Below, one piece after another: positions 9,117 through 17,160 of a stretch of DNA of 64,000 nt. The notes beneath the pieces are model-generated. The model saw only the letters and a program-made list of their open reading frames with translations. It ran no database searches and had not been told where the DNA came from. The DNA comes from Carboxylicivirga sp. (GTDB lineage Bacteria > Bacteroidota > Bacteroidia > Bacteroidales > Marinilabiliaceae). The position numbers and the translations under genes are program-made. Each line of letters starts with the position of its first letter. Within the stretch, counting starts at the first letter, position 1. The DNA is taken from positions 168,758-232,757 of the forward strand of contig JAOARW010000111.1 of the NCBI GenBank assembly GCA_025210475.1, written 5' to 3'.

Positions 9117-10508
9117 TTATAATTTCTCGATTACTTCTTCCATTTCTTCCAATGACTTGCCTTTGGTTTCAGGAATCATTTTCCAAACAAAAATGGCAGA
9201 AAGAATACTCATCACACCATAAAACATATAAGTTAAACCACCACTAAATTCCATCATGGCCGGATAGGTAGATGAAATGAAATAGTTGGCACTCCATTGC
9301 GCAGCTACAGCAATGGCAATGGCCTTACCTCGTATTTTATTTGGAAAAATCTCACCAATCAACACCCAACAAATCGGTCCCCAACTCATCATAAACGATG
9401 CCGTATAAACGATTATGAATACCAAAGTACTTATACCTACAATTTCAAAAAATGAAAGCATTCCAATGGCAACCATACCAATCGCCATACCAATAGAACC
9501 AGTTATTAGCAAAGGTTTACGCCCCCATTTATCTACCGTTACAATGGCAACAACTGTAAAAACAACATTTACCAATCCCATTACGATGGTTTGTAACATC
9601 GATGCATCTTTAGCAGCACCCATACTTTCAAATATGCGCGGTGCATAATAAAGAGCCACATTAATACCTACAAACTGCTGGAATACTGACAGTAAGATAC
9701 CTATGATAATAATCTTTTTACCATAGGTGTAGATACTTGACGAACTAACTGCTTTTTGAACAGTTTGCTTAATATCATTAAGAATGTTTTTGGCAGCATC
9801 TACCCCATTAATTCTTTCCAAAATACTTAAGGCTTTTTCATTCTGCCCTTGCATTGCGAGATATCGCGGTGTTTCGGGAACAAAGATTAATAGAATTCCG
9901 AACAGTCCTGCAGGAATCGCTTCTGACAAAAACATGTAGCGCCAGCCATGCTCGTTAATCCATTCAATGGTTTGACCTTTAGCAATCGACCAGTTAACAA
10001 AGTACACGACCAACATACCAAAGATGATTGCAAATTGGTTGAATGAAATCAAGCGACCACGTATGTGTGCAGGTGCGATTTCACTAATGTACATGGGGCT
10101 GATCGCTGAGGCCAATCCAACACCAATACCACCAATAATGCGGTAAAAGTTAAACATGTACAACAGGCTCATGGTTGCTTTTCCCGGTTCAAAAAATAAA
10201 AACTCTGGTTTACCAGAACCCAATGCTGATATAAAGAAAAGTAAGGCCGCTACCATTAATGACTTTTTACGGCCAAGACGAGATGCCAGAATACCAGAGA
10301 TAGCACCTCCAATAATGCATCCTATTAAGGCACTTGAAACCGTAGCTCCATGCGCAAACGAACTTAAATTAAGTCCATCAATCAGGAAGGCTTGAATGGA
10401 TTTTTCAGCCCCTGAAATCACAGCTGTATCATACCCAAAAAGCAACCCGCCTAAGGTTGCCACTAATGTTAACAGGATGATATAGCCTAAATTCTGATTT
10501 TGTTTCAT
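9117..10508 (-). CDS. xylE: Sugar porter of the major facilitator superfamily, probable D-xylose:H+ symporter
   Basis: An inner-membrane transporter of 463 residues with 12 predicted helices, the usual size for the family. Sugar-porter signatures are present: GGLLFGYDTAVISG in helix 1, GRKKS after helix 2, the PETPRYLAMQG motif ending helix 6, a central cytoplasmic loop (about 215-260) and PETKGKSLEEME at the C-terminus. The family includes XylE, AraE, GalP and the GLUT proteins. The xylose assignment rests on its place as last gene of xylB-xylA-xylE, 314 bp after xylA, and on likely repression by the upstream GntR protein. It would bring in xylose released by the neighbouring GH43 locus. Confidence 0.88.
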   Translation of the reverse strand: MKQNQNLGYIILLTLVATLGGLLFGYDTAVISGAEKSIQAFLIDGLNLSSFAHGATVSSALIGCIIGGAISGILASRLGRKKSLMVAALLFFISALGSGKPEFLFFEPGKATMSLLYMFNFYRIIGGIGVGLASAISPMYISEIAPAHIRGRLISFNQFAIIFGMLVVYFVNWSIAKGQTIEWINEHGWRYMFLSEAIPAGLFGILLIFVPETPRYLAMQGQNEKALSILERINGVDAAKNILNDIKQTVQKAVSSSSIYTYGKKIIIIGILLSVFQQFVGINVALYYAPRIFESMGAAKDASMLQTIVMGLVNVVFTVVAIVTVDKWGRKPLLITGSIGMAIGMVAIGMLSFFEIVGISTLVFIIVYTASFMMSWGPICWVLIGEIFPNKIRGKAIAIAVAAQWSANYFISSTYPAMMEFSGGLTYMFYGVMSILSAIFVWKMIPETKGKSLEEMEEVIEKL

Positions 10509-10524
10509 TATTTCTGGATTTAAG

Positions 10525-10806
10525 CTAGCCGCTAAAACTTATTAACTAGTGGCTAGGTTATTATTCCCCGAAAGATGCCAGTTTGAAGACTGAACTACTG
10601 TTGTGAATTACATTTAATCACTTAAGCTAAAACATAGCAATGCTATACTTAGCTTTTGAGTTCTTTTACATCTTTCGGGATTAAAAGTTTATTTAAAAAT
10701 TAGTTATAAAATCAGATAGTAACCAGTTGTATGTTGCTAATATTATAAATTCAAAAGTTTAATTCGAACTCAGGTTAATACCAATTAGCACAACTGGCTA
10801 CTATCT
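10525..10806 (-). repeat. Structured xylA-xylE intergenic region with three large inverted repeats
   Basis: The 314-bp xylA-xylE gap is full of long dyads. First, CTAGCCGCTA pairs with TAGTGGCTAG (10525-10556, one mismatch). Second, an outer stem CCCGAAAGATG (10567-10577) pairs perfectly with CATCTTTCGGG (10669-10679) and encloses a hairpin, AAGCTAA / TTAGCTT plus ATAGCA / TGCTAT (10624-10655). Third, AGATAGTAACCAGTTGT (10714-10730) pairs with 10790-10806 with one mismatch, and this stem continues with GCTAAT / ATTAGC after a bulge. In the minus-strand transcript the third hairpin starts 16 nt after the xylA stop. Likely roles are mRNA processing or stability, or partial termination; a mobile palindromic element is an alternative. 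Confidence 0.65.
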
Positions 10807-10822
10807 CAATACAACAAACTAT

Positions 10823-12139
10823 TTAAATGTACATGTTAATTAACTGCTCATAGCGCTCTTGCTTACCGCTAATCATTTTTGGCTCACCCGCTTCTTTAGC
10901 AATCTTACGTAAATCTTCAAGCGATAATTTACCAGCTGCAAACTCGGCACCTTTCCCACTGTCAAATGAGGCGTAACGCGCTGCTTTTTGCTGTAAGTAA
11001 TCACTGTTAGTTAATATATCATCGGCAATAACCAAGGCACGAGCGAAAGTATCCATACCCGAAACGTGAGCAATGAAGATATCCTCCAGGTCGGTTGAGT
11101 TACGACGTGTTTTGGCGTCGAAATTAATACCTCCACCTTGTAATCCACCTGCCTGAAGAATCACCATCATGGCTTGTACCGTTTCCGGAATACTTGTTGG
11201 AAATTCGTCGGTATCCCATCCATTTTGGTAATCGCCTTTATTGGCATCAATCGAAGCTAACATACCGGCATCGGCAGCACATTGCAATTCATGCTCAAAG
11301 GTATGCTGTGCCAATGTAGCATGGTTCACTTCAATATTTAGTTTAAAGTCTTTATCCAGGCCATAGTGACGCAAGAAACCAATCACCGTTTCAGCATCTA
11401 CATCGTACTGGTGCTTTGATGGCTCCATTGGCTTAGGCTCAATCAAGAAACTACCTGTAAAACCATTCTTACGAGCATAGTCGCGCGCCATGGTTAGGAA
11501 TTGTGCCATGTGCTCTTTCTCAGCTTTCATATCGGTATTAAGCAAAGACATGTAACCTTCGCGACCACCCCAGAACACATAATTCTGGCCACCTAAAGCA
11601 ATTGTGGTATCAATGGCATTCTTCACCTGTGTAGCAGCATGTGCCAGGGCTGTAAAATCAGGGTTGGTAGAAGCACCATTCATGTAGCGAGCGTTTGAGA
11701 AAACATTAGCAGTACCCCAAAGCAAGTTAACACCTGTTTCTTTCTGATATTGCTGAGCAATAGGAATGATCTTAGCTAAACGCTCCTCGATTTCGAAAAC
11801 AGTACCATCACCAACTACATCAGTATCGTGAAAACAATAGAATGGTGCGCCAATTTTGGTGAAGAATTCAAAAGCAGCATCCATCTTATATTTGGCCTGA
11901 TCCATTGCATCAGCACCTTTATTCCATGGAAAAACCTGTGTACCCGGTCCAAACGGATCGCCACCATCACCGCAGAATGTGTGCCAGTACGCAATCGCAA
12001 AACGCATATGCTCAGCCATTGTTTTACCTGCAATTACCTGCTCTGGATTGTACCATTTGAATGCTAATGGATTTTTTGAATCTCTGCCTTCGTAGGCAAT
12101 CTTTCCAATTCCAGGAAAATATTCGTTACCTGTTGCCAT
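10823..12139 (-). CDS. xylA: Xylose isomerase
   Basis: A cytoplasmic enzyme converting D-xylose to D-xylulose. At 438 residues it matches the longer class II isomerases, with their N-terminal insert (EYFPGIGKIAYEGRDSKNP). Family signatures are intact: the catalytic His in FYCFHDTDV, the VFWGGREGY motif, the metal-ligand region LIEPKPMEPSKHQYD, and the second metal site INIEVNHATLA-like NIEVNHATLAQHTFEHE with DANKGDYQNGWDTDEFP. It sits 152 bp after xylB and before xylE in the same direction, giving a complete uptake, isomerisation and phosphorylation route. Confidence 0.98.
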   Translation of the reverse strand: MATGNEYFPGIGKIAYEGRDSKNPLAFKWYNPEQVIAGKTMAEHMRFAIAYWHTFCGDGGDPFGPGTQVFPWNKGADAMDQAKYKMDAAFEFFTKIGAPFYCFHDTDVVGDGTVFEIEERLAKIIPIAQQYQKETGVNLLWGTANVFSNARYMNGASTNPDFTALAHAATQVKNAIDTTIALGGQNYVFWGGREGYMSLLNTDMKAEKEHMAQFLTMARDYARKNGFTGSFLIEPKPMEPSKHQYDVDAETVIGFLRHYGLDKDFKLNIEVNHATLAQHTFEHELQCAADAGMLASIDANKGDYQNGWDTDEFPTSIPETVQAMMVILQAGGLQGGGINFDAKTRRNSTDLEDIFIAHVSGMDTFARALVIADDILTNSDYLQQKAARYASFDSGKGAEFAAGKLSLEDLRKIAKEAGEPKMISGKQERYEQLINMYI

Positions 12140-12291
12140 GTTTTGTAATGTTTAATGTCGAAATTGATCTGCTTTCAGTTTAATAAACCCTTAACAGAGA
12201 TCTTCCTTCCAACATTTTGATTTGTATATTAATTGATTGTTTTTTCTTTGTAAAACAGTGATTTGGATAACTCCCCAAACTCTGCCTTTCT

Positions 12292-13767
12292 TTATTTATT
12301 CAATTCACTTTTCCAGTTTTCATAAGTCACTTCCAACGCATCTATATTATCTGCAATTGGGCGAATCACTTCTACTTTTTCGAGCGAGGCAAATGCTTCT
12401 TCTAAAGATTGGTATAAACCAGCACCATAGGCTGCACCCCGTGCAGCTCCTAACGCACCATCTGTTTCATACAATTCTATTGTCGATCCGGAGATATCGG
12501 CTAAAGTCTGACGGAAAATGGGACTTAAAAACATATTTGCCTTACCAGCCCTAATAACTTTGGTTTCGATACCAGTTTGTTCCATTACCTCCATACCATA
12601 TTTAAAGCTAAAGGCAATTCCTTCCTGAGCGGCACGCAACATGTGCCCGCGCGTATGAATGTTGAAATTCAAATTTTTCATACTGGCCCCGGGATTTTCA
12701 TTCTTCAAAACTCGCTCAGCGCCATTCCCGAATGGAAACACCAACAAGCCATCACTACCCGGAGCAACAGCATCTGCTTCATCGTTCATCTGAACGTAAT
12801 CCAATTCGGCCGCTACATTCTTGCGCAACCATGAGTTTAAAATTCCGGTTCCGTTGATACATAGTAAGACACCCAGACGGTTGTCAATATTGGTATGATT
12901 TACATGTGCAAAAGTATTCACTCGCGATGCCGGATCGTATTTTAACTGATCGCTAACGCCATACACCACCCCCGAAGTTCCTGCTGTGGCAGCCACCTCT
13001 CCAGGATTCAATACATTTAAACTTAAAGCATTATTGGGTTGATCGCCCGCCCGATAAGAAATAGCAATACCGGCTTTCAATTCCAGTTCTTTTGCTGTAG
13101 CATCACTTAACAAACCCTGTATTTCAAAGGTTTCTTTAATTTCAGGAATGAGATCCTCACTAAATCCATAGTTTGCCAAAAGTTCTTTTGAAACACTCTG
13201 CGTTTTAAAATCCCAGAAAATACCTTCAGACAAACCACCTTTAGTCGTTACAATATTGCCTGTTAACTTATATGCAATATAATCACCCGGCAGCATGATT
13301 TTATGTACTTTAGCAAAAGTATCCGATTCATTTTCTTTAACCCACTTAAGCTTCGACGCCGTAAAATTACCTGGTGAATTCAGCATATGCGATAAACAAT
13401 GCTCGTCGCCAATTTCGTCAAAAGCCCTATTTCCATAATCAATGGCACGACTGTCGCACCAAATAATGGCAGGCCTTAAAACATTTCCATCTTTGTCAAC
13501 TGTTACCAGGCCATGCATCTGATAAGAAATACCAATTGATTTGATGGCTGACTTATCAATGTTTGAAGCAGCCAACACATCCTTCAGGGCTAGCTTTAGG
13601 TTATTCCACCACTCCAACGGATCTTGTTCAGCCCATTCGGCGTTCGGACTGGAAATGGCCATTTCTTCTTTCGGATAAAAAGCCGAATTAACTGCTTTAC
13701 CCGTTTCCACATCAAGCAAAGCCACTTTAACTGATGAGCTACCTATATCGAATCCTAATGAATACAT
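12292..13767 (-). CDS. xylB: Xylulokinase
   Basis: A cytoplasmic FGGY-family kinase of 491 residues that phosphorylates D-xylulose to D-xylulose-5-phosphate. The N-terminal ATPase fold begins with the phosphate-binding loop LGFDIGSSSVKVALLD. WAEQDPLEWW and the substrate-side MHGLV are present, and the C-terminal half carries a glycine-rich ADP loop (GTSGVVYGV). Its ATG lies 18 bp from a 17-bp element also found before the GntR gene. It is the first gene of xylB-xylA-xylE. Other FGGY kinases (rhamnulokinase, gluconokinase) look broadly similar, but the neighbouring xylA settles the call. Confidence 0.96.
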   Translation of the reverse strand: MYSLGFDIGSSSVKVALLDVETGKAVNSAFYPKEEMAISSPNAEWAEQDPLEWWNNLKLALKDVLAASNIDKSAIKSIGISYQMHGLVTVDKDGNVLRPAIIWCDSRAIDYGNRAFDEIGDEHCLSHMLNSPGNFTASKLKWVKENESDTFAKVHKIMLPGDYIAYKLTGNIVTTKGGLSEGIFWDFKTQSVSKELLANYGFSEDLIPEIKETFEIQGLLSDATAKELELKAGIAISYRAGDQPNNALSLNVLNPGEVAATAGTSGVVYGVSDQLKYDPASRVNTFAHVNHTNIDNRLGVLLCINGTGILNSWLRKNVAAELDYVQMNDEADAVAPGSDGLLVFPFGNGAERVLKNENPGASMKNLNFNIHTRGHMLRAAQEGIAFSFKYGMEVMEQTGIETKVIRAGKANMFLSPIFRQTLADISGSTIELYETDGALGAARGAAYGAGLYQSLEEAFASLEKVEVIRPIADNIDALEVTYENWKSELNK

Positions 13768-13785
13768 ACTTTTCTGTTTGCGTAC

Positions 13786-13813
13786 TGTTCTGTACTGGTA
13801 TGGTGCAAATGTA
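13786..13813 (-). promoter_or_regulatory. xylB promoter -7 box with overlapping GntR operator
   Basis: On the minus strand TACATTTG (13806-13813) matches the Bacteroidota -7 consensus TAnnTTTG. Immediately downstream lies the complement of TGTTCTGTACTGGTATG (13786-13802). The same 17-mer with one change occurs before the GntR gene (14838-14854) at the same distance from the ATG. The position covers the expected start of transcription, which suits a repressor. Confidence 0.7.
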
Positions 13814-13820
13814 TAAAAAA

Positions 13821-13843
13821 AGAATCATCTCTATAATGATTCT
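13821..13843 (-). terminator. Terminator overlapping the 3' end of the GntR gene
   Basis: An 8-bp perfect stem, AGAATCAT / ATGATTCT, spans the stop codon at 13831. On the minus strand it is followed by seven T residues. It separates the GntR transcript from the xylB promoter, which begins within 10 nt. Confidence 0.75.
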
Positions 13844-14820
13844 CTAAAAAATATTTTCGTTGGAACACAATAATCCATCTCTAAGTCATTGGATGCGAAG
13901 GCTGCTGCCTTTTGTCCCATAACTTTAAAATCAGTAGATATAACCGAGATACCTTTATAAATAAACTTCTTCATCGGCGTTTCATTGTACGAAAGAATTC
14001 CCACATCGACACCTGGCTCAAGTTTGCGTTCCTTACATTGCTCCAATATATGCCCTAGCATTCGGTCACTCACGCTAAAATACATATCCCCTGCCCTTAC
14101 ACTTAATTCATCTTCATTGCTTAAGCGATAATAATCGTACTTCATTTCGGAGCAATACTGCTCGAAACATTTAGCTGTAACCTCCGGATGATAGGTATAG
14201 GTTGGATAAACCATTATTTTTCGTCGGTACTTTTGTATTAGATGATCAGCCTCCTGAAGGGCTTTGTATACCGGCCTATCAAAATCCTGATACAGCTTAT
14301 TTTTAATCTTATTGATATTGGTGTTCCAGTCAATGATTAAAGTTTTTTCAGGCGGCAACATACTAACCACTTCACTTATTTCCGAATCATCAAAAGGCAT
14401 AATAATGTACTTGCTATATCGCCCCTTGTTCTCGGTAATTAATTTCTTAAACAGCTCAATATTATAATGATGAAAGTGCACATCGGCTATAATATCTTTA
14501 CCCAGACTCTTTACAAATTCACCATACAACACCTCCTTGTACGCCTTAAAAGTATCGAGAAAAAGAAAAACCTTACGTCCCTCTTTTGCAATAAAGTAGC
14601 CCTTATTAGGCACAGACTCTATAATGCCTTGTTCCTTTAAAATTCCATAGGCCTTAAACACGGTGTCTCTCGACAACTTATAAGTCTGGCAAATGGTATT
14701 CACTGAAGGAAGCTGATCACCTTCGTGAAGTTTATTTTCTGCTAAAGCATTAACCACCGTATCGATTAACTGCTGAAATTTTGGAATATCACTATTGGAT
14801 ATAATGCTAAATTTTATCAT
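13831..14820 (-). CDS. GntR-family transcriptional repressor with sugar-binding domain, probable xylose regulator
   Basis: A DNA-binding regulator of about 329 residues. The ATG at 14820 is preferred over an in-frame TTG at 14859. The winged helix-turn-helix lies at about residues 10-75 (ENKLHEGDQLPSVNTICQTY then LSRDTVFKAYGILKEQGII). The rest (about 80-325) resembles the periplasmic-binding/LacI-type sugar-sensing fold, ending in a typical ISTDFKVMGQKAA. It is directly upstream of xylB-xylA-xylE, and the same 17-bp element precedes both its own ATG and that of xylB. It therefore probably represses itself and the operon until xylose or a related pentose binds. Confidence 0.85.
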   Translation of the reverse strand: MIKFSIISNSDIPKFQQLIDTVVNALAENKLHEGDQLPSVNTICQTYKLSRDTVFKAYGILKEQGIIESVPNKGYFIAKEGRKVFLFLDTFKAYKEVLYGEFVKSLGKDIIADVHFHHYNIELFKKLITENKGRYSKYIIMPFDDSEISEVVSMLPPEKTLIIDWNTNINKIKNKLYQDFDRPVYKALQEADHLIQKYRRKIMVYPTYTYHPEVTAKCFEQYCSEMKYDYYRLSNEDELSVRAGDMYFSVSDRMLGHILEQCKERKLEPGVDVGILSYNETPMKKFIYKGISVISTDFKVMGQKAAAFASNDLEMDYCVPTKIFFRESL

Positions 14821-14837
14821 CCTGATGGAAATATAAT

Positions 14838-14888
14838 TGTTCTGTTCTGGTATGCACAAAAGTATGATTTCTTACTTTAATTATCAAA
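14838..14888 (-). promoter_or_regulatory. Promoter and operator of the GntR regulator
   Basis: On the minus strand, TTTG (14885-14888) lies 20 bp upstream of TACTTTTG (14857-14864), a good -33/-7 pair. The operator-like element follows directly (plus strand TGTTCTGTTCTGGTATG, 14838-14854), and the ATG is 18 bp further on. This is the same arrangement as at xylB. Confidence 0.7.
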
Positions 14889-15007
14889 GTAAGCTTAAAT
14901 ATCACCCTCTTTTTAGGTGTAGAATGGATTCGAGGATAACGGGTAATACCTGGATAATAGATTGATATCCTGTTATTATTTTGCAAATAATCTTCCTGAA
15001 AATTGCA

Positions 15008-15925
15008 CTATTTGTATTTAGGCTCGCCATGAGAGCGGTAATATGACGGACTTTTAGATGTGTACTTTTTGAAGATTCGTGAGAAATAAGCTAAACTTTT
15101 GAAACCACATTCTTCAAAAATCTTTTTAATGGGCAAATCAGTTGTTAATAGCAGAAACTGCGCTTTTTCTATTCGCTTTTTAATGATAAACTCGTTGGGC
15201 GGAATGGAAACAATGGATTTGAAAATTTTGGTGAAGTGATCGTTGGACAAGCAGGCCATCTGAGCCAATGTTTCGATTTTAATGTTTTCTTTCAAATTCG
15301 CCTGAATGTATTCCATTATAGGCCGAATATTATATCGCAATTCCACATTTCCCATGGAACTGTTCTCGTCAATAATAAATCGAGAAAGTAATTGTTCCAA
15401 AATGCCTCTGGACTCAACCAACAGTGATGGATTCGAATACTTAACGGGTGTATTAAGCCACTCTTTCTTTTGATATACATCCGGATCGGGGTGCGGAAGA
15501 GCTAAATTGGGGTTGATCTCAAGCAATCGCTTGAATAGTAGCAAATCCAAATCACTACTCTTCATTTTTCTTTCTGCCCGGTACAGTTTGTACACATTAA
15601 GACCATTTATAAGAGCTGTTTCAAAATGAATGTAATAATGCTCCAAATATTGATCGAAATAATATGAACATGGCGTATAACTTGGTATTAAATAAATATA
15701 GTTCGGTTCCAACACAATTTTCTCTCCATCAATCATCAACCAGCCATTACCTTCTGTAATGTAATATAACCTTGAAAAAGGACTAATTACATAGGCATAT
15801 TCCCTTTGACTATCAAACCGCGAAAGTGCAATACTCTTCAGCTTAAAGTTAATTAAATGCGACAACTCTTCTACGCTCATAATTCTGATTGTTTGCCCCT
15901 TACACCCATCTTTATTTAGAACCAT
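15008..15925 (-). CDS. AraC-family transcriptional regulator with cupin-like sensor
   Basis: A 305-residue regulator. The N-terminal half has an AraC-type sugar-sensing fold (about residues 40-130, GNGWLMIDGEKIVLEPNYIYLIP). The C-terminal double helix-turn-helix is at about 205-300 (IKIETLAQMACLSNDHFTKIFK and IKKIFEECGFKSLAYFSRIFKKY). The ATG at 15925 gives the full frame; a second ATG at 15880 (MSVEELSHLI) is also possible. It is divergent from the permease/corrinoid operon with 173 bp between, in the manner of the rhamnose and arabinose activators, so it is the most likely regulator of that operon. A -7 box for its own gene is visible at 15960-15967. Confidence 0.9.
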   Translation of the reverse strand: MVLNKDGCKGQTIRIMSVEELSHLINFKLKSIALSRFDSQREYAYVISPFSRLYYITEGNGWLMIDGEKIVLEPNYIYLIPSYTPCSYYFDQYLEHYYIHFETALINGLNVYKLYRAERKMKSSDLDLLLFKRLLEINPNLALPHPDPDVYQKKEWLNTPVKYSNPSLLVESRGILEQLLSRFIIDENSSMGNVELRYNIRPIMEYIQANLKENIKIETLAQMACLSNDHFTKIFKSIVSIPPNEFIIKKRIEKAQFLLLTTDLPIKKIFEECGFKSLAYFSRIFKKYTSKSPSYYRSHGEPKYK

Positions 15926-15959
15926 TTTAAAGATAGCGAAGTACTTTATCGTAAAAGTT

Positions 15960-15989
15960 CAAATTTAGCCTGAAAAATGACAATTACAA
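15960..15989 (-). promoter_or_regulatory. Promoter of the AraC regulator gene
   Basis: On the minus strand TTG (15987-15989) and TAAATTTG (15960-15967) are separated by 19 bp, matching the Bacteroidota -33/-7 pattern. The -7 box is 34 bp upstream of the ATG at 15925. Confidence 0.55.
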
Positions 15990-16004
15990 GTGAAGCCTCA
16001 AATC

Positions 16005-16046
16005 TATTTTTGCTAACAAACTATTTAAGTATAAATTATACTTAAA
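16005..16046 (+). promoter_or_regulatory. Probable promoter and palindromic operator of the permease/corrinoid operon
   Basis: TATTTTTG (16005-16012) fits the -7 consensus TAnnTTTG. Eleven bases downstream lies a perfect dyad, TTTAAGTATAA and TTATACTTAAA, around a single central base (16024-16046), 52 bp before the ATG at 16099. A perfect 11-bp palindrome at the expected transcript start looks like a dimer binding site or a 5' hairpin. No clear -33 box was seen. Confidence 0.5.
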
Positions 16047-16098
16047 AAAGAATATCGATCGCAGAAATAAAATCAGTATAACAAAAAGTTTTATCAGC

Positions 16099-17130
16099 AT
16101 GAATTCAAGTATAATTTTAGGCATAACACTCATTGCCTTAGGAGCCTTTTCTTCAGGTAGTTTCGCCATGCCATTTGATAAAGTAAAAGGTTGGAAATGG
16201 GAAACCTTTTGGATGGTTTTCAGTGTGGCAGCCTACGTCATCTTTCCAATTCTATCGTGTTTAATTTTCGCCCCGGAATACCTTCAGGTCTTTAAGAGCA
16301 TTCCTACAAAAACAATCATCTGGGTATTCTTTTTAGGCTCCGTTTATGGCATCGGAAACTTATCGTTCGGACTCTCACTTCGATATCTGGGCTTATCGCT
16401 CGGATATGCACTTGCCCTTGGACTCATGCTGGCAATTGGTACATTAATTCCTCCGCTCATTGATGGTCGCCTGGCTGAGTTATTTACAACTGATGGCGGC
16501 AACAAACTTATTTTAGGAATTATTATCGCCATTGTTGGTATAGCTTTGGTTGCCTACACGGGATTTTTAAAAGACAAGCTTAGTGATAAGTCTGAATCAA
16601 TAACAGAGTTCAATTTTACGAAAGGTGTTTTGGCAGCCATACTTGTAGGTATTACCGGATCAGCTATGTCATTAGGGATTGAACAAGGCACACCAATTTC
16701 TGATATGGCAATTAAACAAGGTACCGATCCATTCTTCGCAGTTAATCCGGTGCTTTTAATCTTGCTATCCGGCACATTGGTTACAACCATCCTTTGGTGT
16801 GGTTATCAGGGCTTCAAAAATAATTCGCTAAAGGAATATGTTAAGGTTGAGAAACGTTCGATCCTAATCACCAATTACCTATGGTGTACCCTGGCCGGAG
16901 GACTATGGTTCATTCAATTCTTTTTATACGGAATGGGGAAAAGCCAAATGGGACGATTATCCTTTATTGCCTGGGGAGTGTTAATGGCCCTAACAATAGC
17001 CTTTGCTACTGTGTGGGGATTGATTCGCAAAGAATGGAAAGGCGTAACAACTAAAATATACCTGTTACTGGCAATTTCATTATTAGTGATCATTCTGGCC
17101 TCGTTTTTAATCGGGATGAGTGCTTCTTAA
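16099..17130 (+). CDS. RhaT-family (L-rhamnose:H+ symporter-like) permease
   Basis: An inner-membrane transporter of 343 residues with about ten hydrophobic helices, the size and layout of L-rhamnose/H+ symporter RhaT. Recognisable family segments include GAFSSGSFAMPFDKVKGWKW at the N-terminus, GNLSFGLSLRYLGLSLGYAL, and IEQGTPISDMAI in the centre. It is the first gene of an eight-gene plus-strand run with tight spacing (30 bp to the next). RhaT homologues carry 6-deoxyhexoses, so the imported substrate is probably rhamnose, fucose or a methylated form of one of these (inference from neighbours). The sugar isomerase, kinase and aldolase that normally accompany rhaT are absent. Confidence 0.88.
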   Translation: MNSSIILGITLIALGAFSSGSFAMPFDKVKGWKWETFWMVFSVAAYVIFPILSCLIFAPEYLQVFKSIPTKTIIWVFFLGSVYGIGNLSFGLSLRYLGLSLGYALALGLMLAIGTLIPPLIDGRLAELFTTDGGNKLILGIIIAIVGIALVAYTGFLKDKLSDKSESITEFNFTKGVLAAILVGITGSAMSLGIEQGTPISDMAIKQGTDPFFAVNPVLLILLSGTLVTTILWCGYQGFKNNSLKEYVKVEKRSILITNYLWCTLAGGLWFIQFFLYGMGKSQMGRLSFIAWGVLMALTIAFATVWGLIRKEWKGVTTKIYLLLAISLLVIILASFLIGMSAS

Positions 17131-17160
17131 ATAATTATTAAAATCTAACTACAGATAAAT

